From: Hyphomonadaceae bacterium JAD_PAG50586_4
GTDB taxonomy: Bacteria > Pseudomonadota > Alphaproteobacteria > Caulobacterales > Aquidulcibacteraceae
DNA: 64,000 nucleotides
NCBI GenBank assembly: GCA_023242925.1
Contig: CP096134.1
Location: 806,001 to 870,000, forward strand
Reading direction: 5' to 3'
The translations under genes and the position numbers were made by a program. The stretch's first letter is position 1. The number at the start of each line of letters is the position of its first letter. Positions 46,579 to 56,417 of this stretch are shown in pieces. The notes beneath the pieces were generated by a model. That model was not told the origin of the DNA. It ran no database searches and saw only the letters and a list, made by a program, of their open reading frames with translations.

Positions 46579-46833
46579 TTACGGGGTTTGCGGCGCGGGG
46601 GTCGGCGCTTCCGCCGTTGGCGGCGATTGCGGCGACGGCATTGGCGGCAAGTCGATGTCAGGCGGATTGACCTTCACGTCCGGCACATTGATTTCGAGCT
46701 GTGCGGTTTCCTGGCGCTGCAGGCCGCCATTATAGGCGACGACGCCGACCGCGATCAGCGCGACCAGAAATATGCCAGCTAAAAACGCGACCCACGGCGA
46801 GGAACCGCCGCCGTTTTTTTGAGTATCAGCCAT
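46579..46833 (-). CDS. small single-helix membrane protein with Pro-rich tail
   Basis: 84 residues. One transmembrane helix (WVAFLAGIFLVALIAVGVVAY, shortened here for length) follows a short polar N-terminus (ADTQKNGGGSSP). The C-terminal half is an acidic then Pro-rich periplasmic tail (VPDVKVNPPDIDLPPMPSP). AAAGGAG precedes ATG 46833. No family recognised; such proteins often form part of envelope stress or scaffold systems, but nothing here shows it. Confidence 0.65.
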   Translation of the reverse strand: MADTQKNGGGSSPWVAFLAGIFLVALIAVGVVAYNGGLQRQETAQLEINVPDVKVNPPDIDLPPMPSPQSPPTAEAPTPAPQTP

Positions 46834-46976
46834 TGGCGTTCTCCTTTGATCTGGGGAGTGAACCAGCGCCGCGCGCGCATGTTCCAAAATTCCCGGCGAC
46901 TGTAACCGAAGACACTCGCCGCGGGTGCGGTGAGGGGCTAGAGCATGCCTTCGTGTTCCAGTGGGAGGCGCCGCGT

Positions 46977-48014
46977 ATGGCCCGCTACAATTCTATTCTC
47001 GAAACCGTTGGCCGCACGCCTGTGGTGAAGCTCAATCGCATCGCGCCGGCTGGCGTGAATATTTGGGTGAAGGTCGAGGCGTTCAACCCGTTAGGCTCGG
47101 TGAAGGATCGCTTGGCGCTCGGCGTAATCGAAGCGGCGGAACGCTCGGGCGAGCTGAAGCCAGGGCAAACGGTGGTGGAAGCTACAAGCGGTAATACCGG
47201 CATTGGCCTCGCGATGGTGTGCGCGGCCAAGGGGTATCCGCTGGTCGTGACGATGGCGGAGAGCTTCTCTGTTGAACGCCGCAAGCTGATGCGTTTCCTT
47301 GGGGCGAAAGTGGTGACGACGCCGGCGGCGCTGCGCGGCACCGGCATGGTGCAGAAAGCGACGGAGCTGGCGAAGGCGCACGGCTGGTACTGGACGCGCC
47401 AATTCGAGAACGAAGCCAATCCGGAAATGCACGTGAAGACGACAGCGCGTGAAATCGTCGATGATTTCCGCGATGTGAAGCTCGATTATTGGGTGACCGG
47501 CTATGGTACGGGCGGAACGCTGAACGGTGTCGCGCGCGTGCTCAATAAGGAATTGCCGGAGACGAAGATCATCGTGTGCGAACCGGCGGACGCGCCCTTG
47601 CTCTCAAGCGGTTTGCCGCAAGAGCGCAACGCGGACGGCACGCCGGCCGCGGGCCACCCCGCCTTCAAGCCGCACCCGATGCAAGGTTGGACGCCGGATT
47701 TCATTCCGAAGATCACCGGCGATGTCGATCTCTCGCGCGTGCATAAGGTGGTGCAGATCACCAATGCGGACGCCATGCGCTGTACCCATGACCTCGCCGC
47801 GAAGGAGGGGATTTTCGTCGGCATCACGTCCGGCGCCAATCTCGCCGGCGCGTTGGAGGTGGCAAAAACCGCGCCCGCCGGCGCCAACATCCTGGCGATG
47901 ATGGCCGACACTGGCGAACGCTATCTCTCCACGCCGCTCTTCGCGGATATCGGCGCCGACATGAACGAAGAAGAGATGGGGATTTTCAACTCGACGCCAT
48001 ACGGGCGCGCTTAA
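46977..48014 (+). CDS. cysK: cysteine synthase A (O-acetylserine sulfhydrylase)
   Basis: 345-residue PLP enzyme making cysteine from O-acetylserine and sulfide. PLP Lys43 is in GSVKDRLA, the substrate loop is TSGNTGIGLA and the phosphate-binding loop is TGYGTGGTLNG. The C-terminal region is a little longer than in E. coli CysK. ATG 46977 has GGGAGG nine bases upstream; the frame is open far upstream but that part reads as non-coding. Standalone. Confidence 0.93.
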   Translation: MARYNSILETVGRTPVVKLNRIAPAGVNIWVKVEAFNPLGSVKDRLALGVIEAAERSGELKPGQTVVEATSGNTGIGLAMVCAAKGYPLVVTMAESFSVERRKLMRFLGAKVVTTPAALRGTGMVQKATELAKAHGWYWTRQFENEANPEMHVKTTAREIVDDFRDVKLDYWVTGYGTGGTLNGVARVLNKELPETKIIVCEPADAPLLSSGLPQERNADGTPAAGHPAFKPHPMQGWTPDFIPKITGDVDLSRVHKVVQITNADAMRCTHDLAAKEGIFVGITSGANLAGALEVAKTAPAGANILAMMADTGERYLSTPLFADIGADMNEEEMGIFNSTPYGRA

Positions 48015-48052
48015 GTGATGCACGTAGCGCGCGTTCGCGCGCAGCGTTTCTC

Positions 48053-48964
48053 TTAGTGCGCCACGGACGACAGCAGCTCTTCGCCTGCATAAAACCGTCG
48101 CAGGTTTTCCATCACGTTTTGCGAGCCTTCCCAGAGGGCTTCGCGCGTGCCGCCGCCGAGGTGGGGCGTGAGCGTGGCGTTGGGCACGTCGGCCCAGCGT
48201 GACATCGGCGTCGGTTCTTCCACGAACACGTCGAGCCCCGCGCCGCCGAGGGCGCCGCTTTTGAGTGCGGTGATCGTGGCTTCTTCGTCGATGACGTTGC
48301 CGCGTGAAATGTTGATCAATACACCATCGCTGCCGAGCGTCTTGATCACGTCGGCATTGATTAAATTCGCCGTGCTCTTATCGCCGCGCGCGGCGACGAT
48401 CAGCACTTCGGCCCAATCGGCGAGCTTCATCAAATCAGGTTCGTACGCGTGCTTGATCGCCGGCTTGGCGCGCGGGCCGTACCATTTGATGTCGAGCCCA
48501 AACGCTTCGGCACGTGCGGCGATCGCCTCGCCGATCGCGCCCATGCCGACAATGCCGAGCTTACGCCCGCGCAAGCGCTTCTGCGGCGGCACGGCGAGCG
48601 GCGGCGTCCATTTTCCCTCGCGCAACACGCGCTCGCCTTCGGTGAAGAAGCGCAGACGCGCGATCATTAGGCCGATAGCCACGTCGGCGACGTCTTCGTG
48701 ATTGATGTGGCGCCCGTGGGTGACGGCAATGCCGCGCGCCCGGCAATAGTCGAGGTCAAGCCCATCTACGCCGACGCCAAAGCACACAATGCATTTCAGC
48801 TCCGGCAGCGCGTCGATCATCGCATTGGTGAGGCCCAGATGGCCGATCACGACGGCGGCGCGGATGTCTGTGCGATCCGTGGGCCAGCGAACGATATCGT
48901 ACTCCGCCAAGCGCATTTCAAAGAGGCCGAGCGGGGGATGAACGAGGAGGGCGGGTTTGGTCAT
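48053..48964 (-). CDS. D-isomer-specific 2-hydroxyacid dehydrogenase
   Basis: 303 residues. NAD(P)-dependent reductase/dehydrogenase of 2-keto/2-hydroxy acids. The Rossmann motif GIVGMGAIGEAIA, catalytic Arg in VAARGDKST, Glu in VFVEEPTP and His in LTPHLGGGT are present. The sequence resembles hydroxypyruvate/glyoxylate reductases; substrate remains open. ATG 48964 (MTKPALLVHPP) is preferred over an upstream GTG-type extension. Convergent with cysK. Confidence 0.88.
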   Translation of the reverse strand: MTKPALLVHPPLGLFEMRLAEYDIVRWPTDRTDIRAAVVIGHLGLTNAMIDALPELKCIVCFGVGVDGLDLDYCRARGIAVTHGRHINHEDVADVAIGLMIARLRFFTEGERVLREGKWTPPLAVPPQKRLRGRKLGIVGMGAIGEAIAARAEAFGLDIKWYGPRAKPAIKHAYEPDLMKLADWAEVLIVAARGDKSTANLINADVIKTLGSDGVLINISRGNVIDEEATITALKSGALGGAGLDVFVEEPTPMSRWADVPNATLTPHLGGGTREALWEGSQNVMENLRRFYAGEELLSSVAH

Positions 48965-49035
48965 GACGCTAATATGGACCGCGCGCGCGCGGATCACCAG
49001 CGTGCCGCTTGCGTTAAGGGTTGGCTTCGATGCCG

Positions 49036-49620
49036 CTATTTTTCATGGATCTTCTCGCCGCGCGCCAACATGTCGACGAATTTCTCGATGCGCGCGGCGC
49101 GCGTCTGGGGCTTCTTGGCGTCGTGAATGCGATAGAGCACGGCGTAGCGGTTTGTTGAGTCAAGCGCCTTGAAGAAAGCTGCGGCTTTCGGGCTGGCGCG
49201 AAACGCAGCAGCAAGGTCGGACGGGACTTGGATCGTGCTCGCCGGTGCGTAGGCGGCGGCCCATCGGCCGTCGGCTTTGGCGCGTTCGATTTCGGCATGG
49301 CCGGCGGGGCGCATGCGCTCTTCTTTGATCAGGCGCTTCGCGGTCTTTGTGTTGATCTCGGACCATTTGCTGCGCGATTTGCGCGGCGTGAAGCGAATGA
49401 CGAACCAATCGTCATCGAAGCTGCCGAGCTGACCGTCGATCCAGCCGAAGCAAAGTGCGCCTTCGATCGCCTCTTGCTTGCTGACATTAGGGGTCGCGTT
49501 GCCCTTCTTTGCGAATTTGACCCAGACGCCCTTTGAATCCTCCGGTTGCTTGGCGAGCCAGCTTTCCCACGCGCGTGCCGATTTGAAGGGGAGCGCAGGG
49601 AGATCGTCTGGCCGCTTCAT
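49036..49620 (-). CDS. YdeI/OmpD-associated family protein
   Basis: 194 residues. Signatures: SARAWESWLAKQPEDSKGVW near the start, CFGWIDGQLGSFDDDWF, RFTPRKSRSKWSEIN, and a C-terminal half with ASTIQVPSDL and RYAVLYRIHDAKKPQTRAAR. The family is widespread and poorly characterised (some members affect resistance to cationic peptides). It ends where dusB's stop begins upstream, 2 bases apart, suggesting co-transcription with dusB. Confidence 0.85.
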   Translation of the reverse strand: MKRPDDLPALPFKSARAWESWLAKQPEDSKGVWVKFAKKGNATPNVSKQEAIEGALCFGWIDGQLGSFDDDWFVIRFTPRKSRSKWSEINTKTAKRLIKEERMRPAGHAEIERAKADGRWAAAYAPASTIQVPSDLAAAFRASPKAAAFFKALDSTNRYAVLYRIHDAKKPQTRAARIEKFVDMLARGEKIHEK

Positions 49621-49622
49621 CG

Positions 49623-50630
49623 CTACGCCGCCGCCAATTCCGGTTCGTGCTCGAAGAGTGCAATCAGCTCTTCGCGGACGCGGGCGGGATCGGTGAGAGT
49701 GCAGATGGCTTTGCGTTGCTCGCGTACGCTTGGGCCAAGCACTGCATCGATGCTCCAGGCGATGTGTTTGCGGGCGATGCGGAGGCCCAATCCTTTATCG
49801 TAGAAGGCGAGCGTGTCTTCGTAGAGCGCGAGCAGCGAGGCGAGCAGGATTTCGCGCGAGGGTGACGCCGCTTCGCCGCCATGCGTGAGCGCGTGCTCGA
49901 TCGCGCCGGGCAGCCACGGTTTGCCTTGCGCGGCGCGGCCGATCATGATGCCCGCTGCGCCCGAAAGTGCGAGCGCGCGGCGTGCGTCGGCGGCGTTATT
50001 GATGTCGCCATTGGCGATGACGGGGATGCTCACCGCATCAACGATCGGCGCGATCGCGGCCCAATCGGCGACGCCCGTATAGAATTGCTGCCGCGTGCGG
50101 CCGTGGACGGTGATCATGCGCACGCCGGCGGCTTCGGCGCGTTTGGCGATCTCGGGCGCGTTGAGATTGGCATGATCCCAGCCGAGGCGCATCTTCAGTG
50201 TGACAGGAAGCTTGGTGGCGGAAACTGTCGCTTCGATTAGGCGCAGCGCTATGTCGGGATCGCGCATCAAAGCCGAGCCGCAGAGGCCGGAGGTCACGCT
50301 CTTCGACGGGCAGCCCATATTGATGTCGATTACATCGGCGCCGGCCTGTTCAGCGAGGCGCGCGCCTTCGGCCATCCAATGCGGTTCGCGGCCGGCGAGT
50401 TGGATGACGAGCGGCGCAATCATTCCGAAGCCAGCGGCCCGACGCGCCATGTCGACGCGATCGCGCGCGAGCTGCTCGGACGCCACCATCTCCGACACGC
50501 AATAGCGCCCGCCTAACGCCTTCACCTGCCGGCGGAACGGAATGTCCGTTACACCCGCCATCGGGGCCAGGGAAACGAGGGGGATGTTGTCGTCCAAACG
50601 GAACACGGTTTGCTTAGTGCTCTGCGCCAA
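49623..50630 (-). CDS. dusB: tRNA-dihydrouridine synthase DusB
   Basis: 335-residue flavin enzyme reducing uridine to dihydrouridine in tRNA. Motifs: LAPMAGVTDIPFR, DINMGCPSKSV (FMN site), catalytic Cys in SGLCGSALM, TVHGRTRQQFYTG and VIANGDINNAADA, in the order of the NifR3/DusB group. The most upstream start is TTG 50630, overlapping the preceding gene by 17 bases, so the exact N-terminus is uncertain. It is followed 2 bases later by the YdeI-like gene. Confidence 0.93.
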   Translation of the reverse strand: MAQSTKQTVFRLDDNIPLVSLAPMAGVTDIPFRRQVKALGGRYCVSEMVASEQLARDRVDMARRAAGFGMIAPLVIQLAGREPHWMAEGARLAEQAGADVIDINMGCPSKSVTSGLCGSALMRDPDIALRLIEATVSATKLPVTLKMRLGWDHANLNAPEIAKRAEAAGVRMITVHGRTRQQFYTGVADWAAIAPIVDAVSIPVIANGDINNAADARRALALSGAAGIMIGRAAQGKPWLPGAIEHALTHGGEAASPSREILLASLLALYEDTLAFYDKGLGLRIARKHIAWSIDAVLGPSVREQRKAICTLTDPARVREELIALFEHEPELAAA

Positions 50631-51363
50631 ATTCGTATTCGAGCTTCACGCGAAACTGGCCATCAGCTTCGCTTTCGCCCGAACCGACAAGATAGCCCAC
50701 CTCTAATTCGATTTCGCCATCATTGATGTGGCCGAGTTCGAATTGGGCGAAAGGGCCCCAATAGTGCGCATGATCGCCGAGTTCGCCGAATTCGTCGCTT
50801 GTGCCGACATCACCGAACCCCTGAACGCCAAGCGCGAAATCTTGGTTGAAAGCATACGCGGCTTCGGCGGCGTAGCCGAATTCCCATTCGTCAGCGGCGC
50901 CGCTGCCGATTTCGCGTTCGGCGATGAGATTGGCCGTGAGCGCGAACGGGCCACGCTCGCGCTCCATCAGCAGCTTGATTTCGAGTCCGTCGGGACCGTC
51001 TTGCGTGTTGAATTCGTATTCGACGTAAGCGCCGAAATGCACCGGCCAGTCGGCGGTCGCCTTGAAGTCGAACACGTTTTCAAGGGCGATCGCGGTGAAG
51101 TCCGTCTCGTCGCCCTCATGCTCCCATTCGCCAACGATGGATGGGCGCCACCAATCGGTGAAGGCGTGGCCGATTTCGAGCTTGGTTTGCCAATCGCCAT
51201 CTGCGTCGCCGCCATCGAGCACGCCGCCGCGCAGCGCGATCTCGCTTTCGCCGTGATGAACGCTCGGGCCATAGACCTCCGCCGCGAGGCCGGGCTCAGC
51301 TTGCGCCGCGAGCGGGCAAAGCGCCACGCCGAGCAGCGCTAAAAGAGCGGTGCGATGGTTCAT
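50614..51363 (-). CDS. putative outer-membrane beta-barrel protein
   Basis: 249 residues. A clear signal peptide (LLALLGVALCPLAAQAE) precedes a mature part rich in Gly, Glu, Asp, Trp and Tyr with alternating polar/hydrophobic segments that suggest beta strands (WQTKLEIGHAFTDWWRPSI, AYAFNQDFALGVQGFG), ending in a Phe/Tyr-rich strand (FRVKLEYEFGAEH). No porin family is certain. GGGGGG lies before ATG 51363. It runs 17 bases into dusB, so the pair may be translationally coupled. Confidence 0.75.
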   Translation of the reverse strand: MNHRTALLALLGVALCPLAAQAEPGLAAEVYGPSVHHGESEIALRGGVLDGGDADGDWQTKLEIGHAFTDWWRPSIVGEWEHEGDETDFTAIALENVFDFKATADWPVHFGAYVEYEFNTQDGPDGLEIKLLMERERGPFALTANLIAEREIGSGAADEWEFGYAAEAAYAFNQDFALGVQGFGDVGTSDEFGELGDHAHYWGPFAQFELGHINDGEIELEVGYLVGSGESEADGQFRVKLEYEFGAEH

Positions 51364-51511
51364 GATCCCCCCTGTTGTCACAGTTTTCGCCCGGAGGGAG
51401 GCGGCGGCGCAAGGGCTGCGGTGACCTAAGCCGCCGCCAATCGCATGGTTATTGGGCGTTCACGACACCGCTGAACCATGCCGCAACGACAAAGCGATAT
51501 GATTGGCGCTC

Positions 51512-51856
51512 ATGCAAACCGATCATGTCGCACAACATGCGCTCAGGCCGGGCGCGGAAGGACGCCTTCGCAGATTGCAGCGGCGCTTCCGTGCGCTGCG
51601 GCAGCGATGTGGCGTGCGCTATTGGCTCACGCCAGCGATTTTGGGTGTTGGTCTCGGTCTGGCGGCGCTGGCGTTCTACGACCTAGCTGAAAAACTCGGA
51701 TCGCCGGGAATGGCATTGCATTTGGATTCTATGCCAAATTGCAGCGCGGCGGGTGCTGTCGCCTTGGCGCCAGCGCGCGATGGCGAACCGGGGTATTGGC
51801 GCACGCTCGACCGTGACGGCGACGGCGTAGCGTGTGAGGCCCATATCGGCCGCTAA
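51512..51856 (+). CDS. excalibur calcium-binding domain membrane protein
   Basis: 114 residues. A cytosolic basic N-terminus is followed by one transmembrane helix (WLTPAILGVGLGLAALAFYD) and a short C-terminal excalibur domain with paired Cys and the DRDGDGVACE calcium loop (NCSAAGAVALAPARDGEPGY precedes it). Probably anchored in the inner membrane with the domain in the periplasm. Start is uncertain because no ribosome site precedes ATG 51512. Role unknown. Convergent with carA, 3 bases apart. Confidence 0.78.
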   Translation: MQTDHVAQHALRPGAEGRLRRLQRRFRALRQRCGVRYWLTPAILGVGLGLAALAFYDLAEKLGSPGMALHLDSMPNCSAAGAVALAPARDGEPGYWRTLDRDGDGVACEAHIGR

Positions 51857-51859
51857 GCC

Positions 51860-53038
51860 CTAAGCGGCCTTTCCGTTCTTCTTCATCAGCTTGGCGAAGT
51901 GTTCGAAGAGGTAGTGGCTGTCTTGCGGGCCGGGCGAGGCTTCGGGGTGATATTGCACCGAAAAGACCGGCTTGCCTTCAAGCGCGATGCCGCAATTTGA
52001 GCCGTCGAACAGCGAGACGTGGGTTTCCTTCACGCCCTTTGGCAGCGTGTCGCGATCAATGGCGAAGCCGTGATTCATCGACACGATCTCAACCTTGCCG
52101 GTGCTCTTGTCTTGCACCGGGTGGTTTGCGCCGTGATGGCCTTGCGGCATTTTCAAAGTCTTGGCGCCGAGCGCCAGGCCCAGCATCTGGTGGCCCAAGC
52201 ACACGCCCATCACAGGCGTGCCGCTCGCGACGAGCTTTTTGATTTCGGGCGCTGCGTACACGCCGGTCGCGGCCGGATCGCCGGGGCCGTTTGAAAGCAA
52301 AATGCCGTCCGGCTTGTGCGCGAGCGCTTCTTCGGCGGTCGCGGTGGCGGGCAGCACGATGGTTTTCGCGCCAATCTCGCCGAGCGCGCGCAGGATGTTG
52401 CGCTTCACGCCGTAATCCATGACGACGACGGTGAATTTCGGCTTCTTCACGTCCGGCACACCAAGCGGCCATTGCCAGAGGCTTTCGGTGACGACGTAGC
52501 TTTGCGCGGTCGTCACTTCCTTCGCGAGATCGAGACCATCGAGGCCGTGCCAGGCTTGCGCGCGCTTGTGAAGCGCTTCGAGATCGAACTTGCCGTCGGG
52601 CGCGTGGGCAATGACGGCGTTCGCCATGCCATGCTCGCGAATACGGCGCGTGAGTGCGCGCGTGTCGAGGCCGGCGAGGCCGATAATGTTGCGCTTCTTC
52701 AGCCAGGTATTGAGATCGTCTTCTGAACGCCAGTTCGAGGGCTGCGTCGGCTGGGTGCGAAACACCGCGCCGCGCGCAGCGGCCGCGGCGGCTGGCGAAG
52801 ACGTCTCGGTGTCTTGGACGTTGGCGCCGACATTGCCGATGTGCGGGAAGGTGAAGGCGACGATCTGGGCCGCGTAAGAGGGGTCGCTCAGGATTTCCTG
52901 ATAGCCCGTCATGGCGGTATTGAAGCATACCTCGCCATCAGCGGCGCCAGCGGCGCCTAGGCCCTCGCCCAGAAAAACGGTTCCATCGGCGAGCACAAGC
53001 GCGCCGGTGGCGGCGGAGGGATGAGTCGATTTTGTCAA
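51860..53038 (-). CDS. carA: carbamoyl phosphate synthase small subunit
   Basis: 392-residue glutaminase subunit that supplies ammonia to CarB. The class I amidotransferase nucleophile Cys is in [14 protein letters not shown]; the His/Glu pair is in [12 protein letters not shown]. The N-terminal half has [17 protein letters not shown] and the [16 protein letters not shown] segment. Start is TTG 53038. It is not adjacent to carB, which lies about 23 kb away on the same strand. Confidence 0.96.
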   Translation of the reverse strand: MTKSTHPSAATGALVLADGTVFLGEGLGAAGAADGEVCFNTAMTGYQEILSDPSYAAQIVAFTFPHIGNVGANVQDTETSSPAAAAAARGAVFRTQPTQPSNWRSEDDLNTWLKKRNIIGLAGLDTRALTRRIREHGMANAVIAHAPDGKFDLEALHKRAQAWHGLDGLDLAKEVTTAQSYVVTESLWQWPLGVPDVKKPKFTVVVMDYGVKRNILRALGEIGAKTIVLPATATAEEALAHKPDGILLSNGPGDPAATGVYAAPEIKKLVASGTPVMGVCLGHQMLGLALGAKTLKMPQGHHGANHPVQDKSTGKVEIVSMNHGFAIDRDTLPKGVKETHVSLFDGSNCGIALEGKPVFSVQYHPEASPGPQDSHYLFEHFAKLMKKNGKAA

Positions 53039-53210
53039 AGCGGCAGTGAGATAGGGCGCGTTGGCCGGGGTGTCAAAGCGTGCCTTTTAGTCGCCCATCT
53101 GGGGAAGATCGGGCGTGGGCAGCAGCCATCGCCCCATCCCTGCCGTAAAGGTGAACTTCCTGTCAGCCATGTGAGTTGGACGGTGGATGACGGCCCTGTA
53201 AGGTTTGGGT

Positions 53211-55365
53211 GTGGGGACGAGAGCGACCAGATTTTGCGCCGGGGCACTCGCCGCCTTGGGGCTCGCCTTCGCTGTCGCGGCCTGTGGCCGGGACGGCGTG
53301 CGCGCGCCTGTGGCCGTGGTCGAGCAGCCTTCGATCCCGCGCGCTGACCTGTTTGGCGATCCGGTGCGCAGCGGCGGCCAGCTTTCGCCCCGCGGCGACA
53401 TGGTGGCGTTCCTGGCCCCGCGCGACGGGGTGATGAACCTTTGGGTTCTGTCCGTTGACGCAATGGATCAAGCGCGGCCAGTGACGGATGATCGCGTGCG
53501 CGGCATCCGCTCTTTTGCCTGGGCCTCCGATGGCGCGACGTTGCTCTATCTGCAGGACGAGCGCGGCGACGAAAATTTCCAGCTCTATTCGGTTGATGTG
53601 GCCGGCGGCGCGCCGCGGGCGCTGACGCAGGTGGGCGCGCGCGCCGAGATACTTGGCGTCAGCGCCAACGATCCGGGCGGGGTCGTGATCACGTTGACCC
53701 GGCGAGATGCGGCCTGGGCGGACGTGGTGCGCGTGGATGTGCGTTCGGGCGAACGCTCGGTGCTGCTGCGCAATACAGGCCCGCGCGGCTTCTCGCGCTT
53801 TGTGCTGGACCGCGAGAACCGCGTGCGCCTCGGCGTGCGACCGTTGGAAGACGGCAGCTCGGAATTGGTCCGCTTCGATGAACGCGGCCGCGCGTTAGCT
53901 TTGTTTCCGATCCCGCTTGAAGACACGATGTCGGCCACGCCGATTGCGTTCGAAGCGGACGGGCGCAATTTCTTGATGCTGGATTCAACCGGCCGCGATC
54001 GCACCGCGCTCGTGCGCGTCGATGCAGAGAGCGGCGTGAAGACGGTGATCGGTGAAAGCGCGCGCGCCGACGTTGTGGATGTATGGCTCAATCCGGCGAA
54101 CAATGCGGCTGAGGCGTTTGCGACGGAATATCTCCGCCGCGAATGGCGCTCGCTCAATCCCGATACGCAAGCCGATATCGAATTTCTCGACCGCAACCTT
54201 GCAGGCGATTTTTCGATCGTCTCGCGCAGTGCGGACAATGGTCGCTGGATTGTCGTCGAAGAAGGCCCGGCGATCGCCGCGCGCTCGCATCTTTATGATC
54301 GCGCGGGGCGCAGGCTGATTTTGCTGTTCCGGCATCGGCCCGCGCTCGATCAAGCGCCGTTGCAGCCGATGACGCCGGTGGAGATTGAGGCGCGCGATGG
54401 GTTGACGCTGGTGTCGTATCTCACGCTGCCGATCGGCTCGGACTCCAATGGCGACGCGCGCCCGGAAGAGCCGCAGCCGCTTGTTGTGGCCGTGCATGAC
54501 GGCCCGTGGTCGCGGGACTCGTACGGTTTCAACGCGTTGCATCAATGGCTTGCCAATCGCGGTTATGCGGTGCTGAGCGTGAATTTCCGCGGCTCGAACG
54601 GCTTCGGCAAAGCCTTCCTCAATGCGGGCAACCGCGAATGGGGGGCGCATGCAGGAAGATATGCTCGACGCCGTGCAATGGGCGGTGGCAAACGGCGTCG
54701 CGCAGCAGGATCGTGTCGCGGTGATTGGCGCGGGCTTTGGCGGTTATGCGGCGTTGTCCGGCCTTTCCGGCGCGCCCGAACAATTCCGGTGCGGCGCGAG
54801 CTATGGCGCGCAACCAAATTTGCTGTCGCTGCTGGATCGCGCACCAGCGTCCGCGCGTGACGAATTGTACGCGCGCATTGGCGATCCGCGTACGCCTGAC
54901 GGGCGCCAATTGTTGCGCGATCGCTCGCCCTATTTCCGTGCAACGCAAATTCGGACGCCGTTCTTGCTGGCGCTGGGCGCGCGCGATCCACGCACGCCGC
55001 GCGCGGAGAGCGATCAGCTCGCGCTCGCCATCCGCCCGCGTGGTGCGCTGACATATTTGTCGTTCCCCGAAGAAGGTCGCGAGCTGGTGCGCCAGCAAAA
55101 CCGGCTCTCGTATCTCGCCGTGCTTGAGCACTTCCTGGGCGATTGTTTGGGCGGGCGCGTGGAGCCGGTCGGCGCTTCGTTTGAGGGCGCTGCCATTCAT
55201 GTGTTTGACGGCGCGGTGAACGTGCCCGGGCTATCGGCGTTCGCGCGCCGCGTTGCGCCGCCTGTGGTGCAGGAAGCGCCGGCTGAGGTTGGGCCGGGCG
55301 ATGGCGCGGGCGGTGCGCTGGATGTGTTCGTGCCGGGTGAATCGCCCGGCGAGACGCAGAACTAA
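53211..55365 (+). CDS. S9 peptidase-family lipoprotein lacking catalytic Ser and His (frame broken)
   Basis: About 718 codons. GTG 53211 follows TAAGG; a lipobox (FAVAACGR, Cys25) predicts export and acylation. The first two-thirds form a beta-propeller like prolyl oligopeptidases. The hydrolase domain has PLVVAVHDGPWSRDSYGFN, but where S9 enzymes have Gly-x-Ser-x-Gly-Gly it reads GAGFGGYAAL, so the nucleophile is Gly, and the family His is replaced by Arg in PEEGRELV; Asp in GARDPRTP remains. The frame slips at a six-G run (54640-54645), one base extra or two missing. Likely a pseudo-enzyme, with the slip a consensus error. Confidence 0.75.
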
Positions 55366-55370
55366 GCGCC

Positions 55371-55392
55371 GCTTGGACCGTTAGGTCCAAGC
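55371..55392. terminator. hairpin between convergent S9 and glpX genes
   Basis: Perfect 9-base stem GCTTGGACC/GGTCCAAGC with loop GTTA, just after the S9 stop and before the glpX stop on the other strand. No clear T run, so a moderate terminator candidate. Confidence 0.5.
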
Positions 55393-55396
55393 AATA

Positions 55397-56350
55397 TCAA
55401 GCATCAGGCCAGATCGAGCGCACGCGGCTTTTGCGCTTGTTGAAGCTATCCCAGACCAGTGTATCGACGTGCGCGTGGTGGTGCTCGAAATGCACTGCGT
55501 CGAACATCGAGCCGTGCGTGACGCCCGACGCGGCGAACACGACGTCGCCGGGCACCATATCGTCGAGCGTGAGCTTTGCATGCACGTCGCGGCCCATCGA
55601 ACGGGCGCGCTCTGCCTCTTGTTCGTTCTCTGGCATCAAGCGCGCTTGCATCTGCCCGCCAGCGCAACGGATCGCCGCTGCGGCCAGCACGCCTTCCGGC
55701 GCGCCGCCCGAACCGAAATAGATATCGACGCCTGAACGAAACGCTTCCGTCGTCCAGAACACGCCGGCGACATCGCCGTCCGGGATCAAGCGGATGCCGA
55801 CGCCGGCTTTGCGCAGCTCTTCGATGATGTGCGCGTGGCGCGGGCGATCGAGCAAACAAGCGCGAATTTCGCTGAGCGGCACATCTTTGGCTTTGGCGAG
55901 GCGCGTGACGTTTTCAGTCGGTGAGAGATCAAGGTCGATGAGGCCGGGCGCGTAGCCGGGGCCGATGGCGAGCTTGTCCATATACATATCCGGCGCGTGC
56001 AGCAGCCCACCTTCGCGCGCGAGCGCCACGACCGTCATCGCGTTTGGCGCGTCGGTGGCGCAGAGCTTGGTGCCTTCAAGCGGATCGACGGCGATGTCCG
56101 TCTTTATGCCGCCGGCGCCGAGCTCTTCGCCGATATAGAGCATCGGCGCTTCGTCGATCTCGCCTTCGCCGATCACGACCTTGCCGCTGAACGGCGCGGT
56201 CTGAAACGAGCGGCGCATGGCGTCGACGGCGGCTTGGTCGGCGTCGTTCTTGCGGCCAAAGCCGCTGAGCTTGGCGCTGGCGATCGCCGCGACCTCCGTG
56301 GCCGTCTGCGCGATCTGGCTCAGGATCAAGCCGGTGGTGTTGATGGTCAA
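55397..56350 (-). CDS. glpX: class II fructose-1,6-bisphosphatase
   Basis: 317-residue phosphatase of gluconeogenesis (some relatives also act on sedoheptulose bisphosphate). Metal and substrate motifs are GEGEIDEAPMLYIGE, AVDPLEGTKLCA and IPDGDVAGVFW. Start is TTG 56350. The gene stands 67 bases downstream of the fRMsr gene on the same strand. Confidence 0.94.
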   Translation of the reverse strand: MTINTTGLILSQIAQTATEVAAIASAKLSGFGRKNDADQAAVDAMRRSFQTAPFSGKVVIGEGEIDEAPMLYIGEELGAGGIKTDIAVDPLEGTKLCATDAPNAMTVVALAREGGLLHAPDMYMDKLAIGPGYAPGLIDLDLSPTENVTRLAKAKDVPLSEIRACLLDRPRHAHIIEELRKAGVGIRLIPDGDVAGVFWTTEAFRSGVDIYFGSGGAPEGVLAAAAIRCAGGQMQARLMPENEQEAERARSMGRDVHAKLTLDDMVPGDVVFAASGVTHGSMFDAVHFEHHHAHVDTLVWDSFNKRKSRVRSIWPDA

Positions 56351-56417
56351 AGGGAGCCCCGAAGCTGAATTTTGGCCGTTGTCATAGGCCGCGCCGGCCT
56401 TGGGGCCAACCGGGCTT

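Noticed and set aside
46701..46976. 92-residue extension of cysK
   Set aside because: Overlaps the opposite-strand membrane protein and its promoter; ATG 46977 has a good ribosome site and the family N-terminus.
48026..48047. Terminator after cysK
   Set aside because: A GCGCGCG/CGCGCGC hairpin is present but the loop is only two bases and there is no T run.
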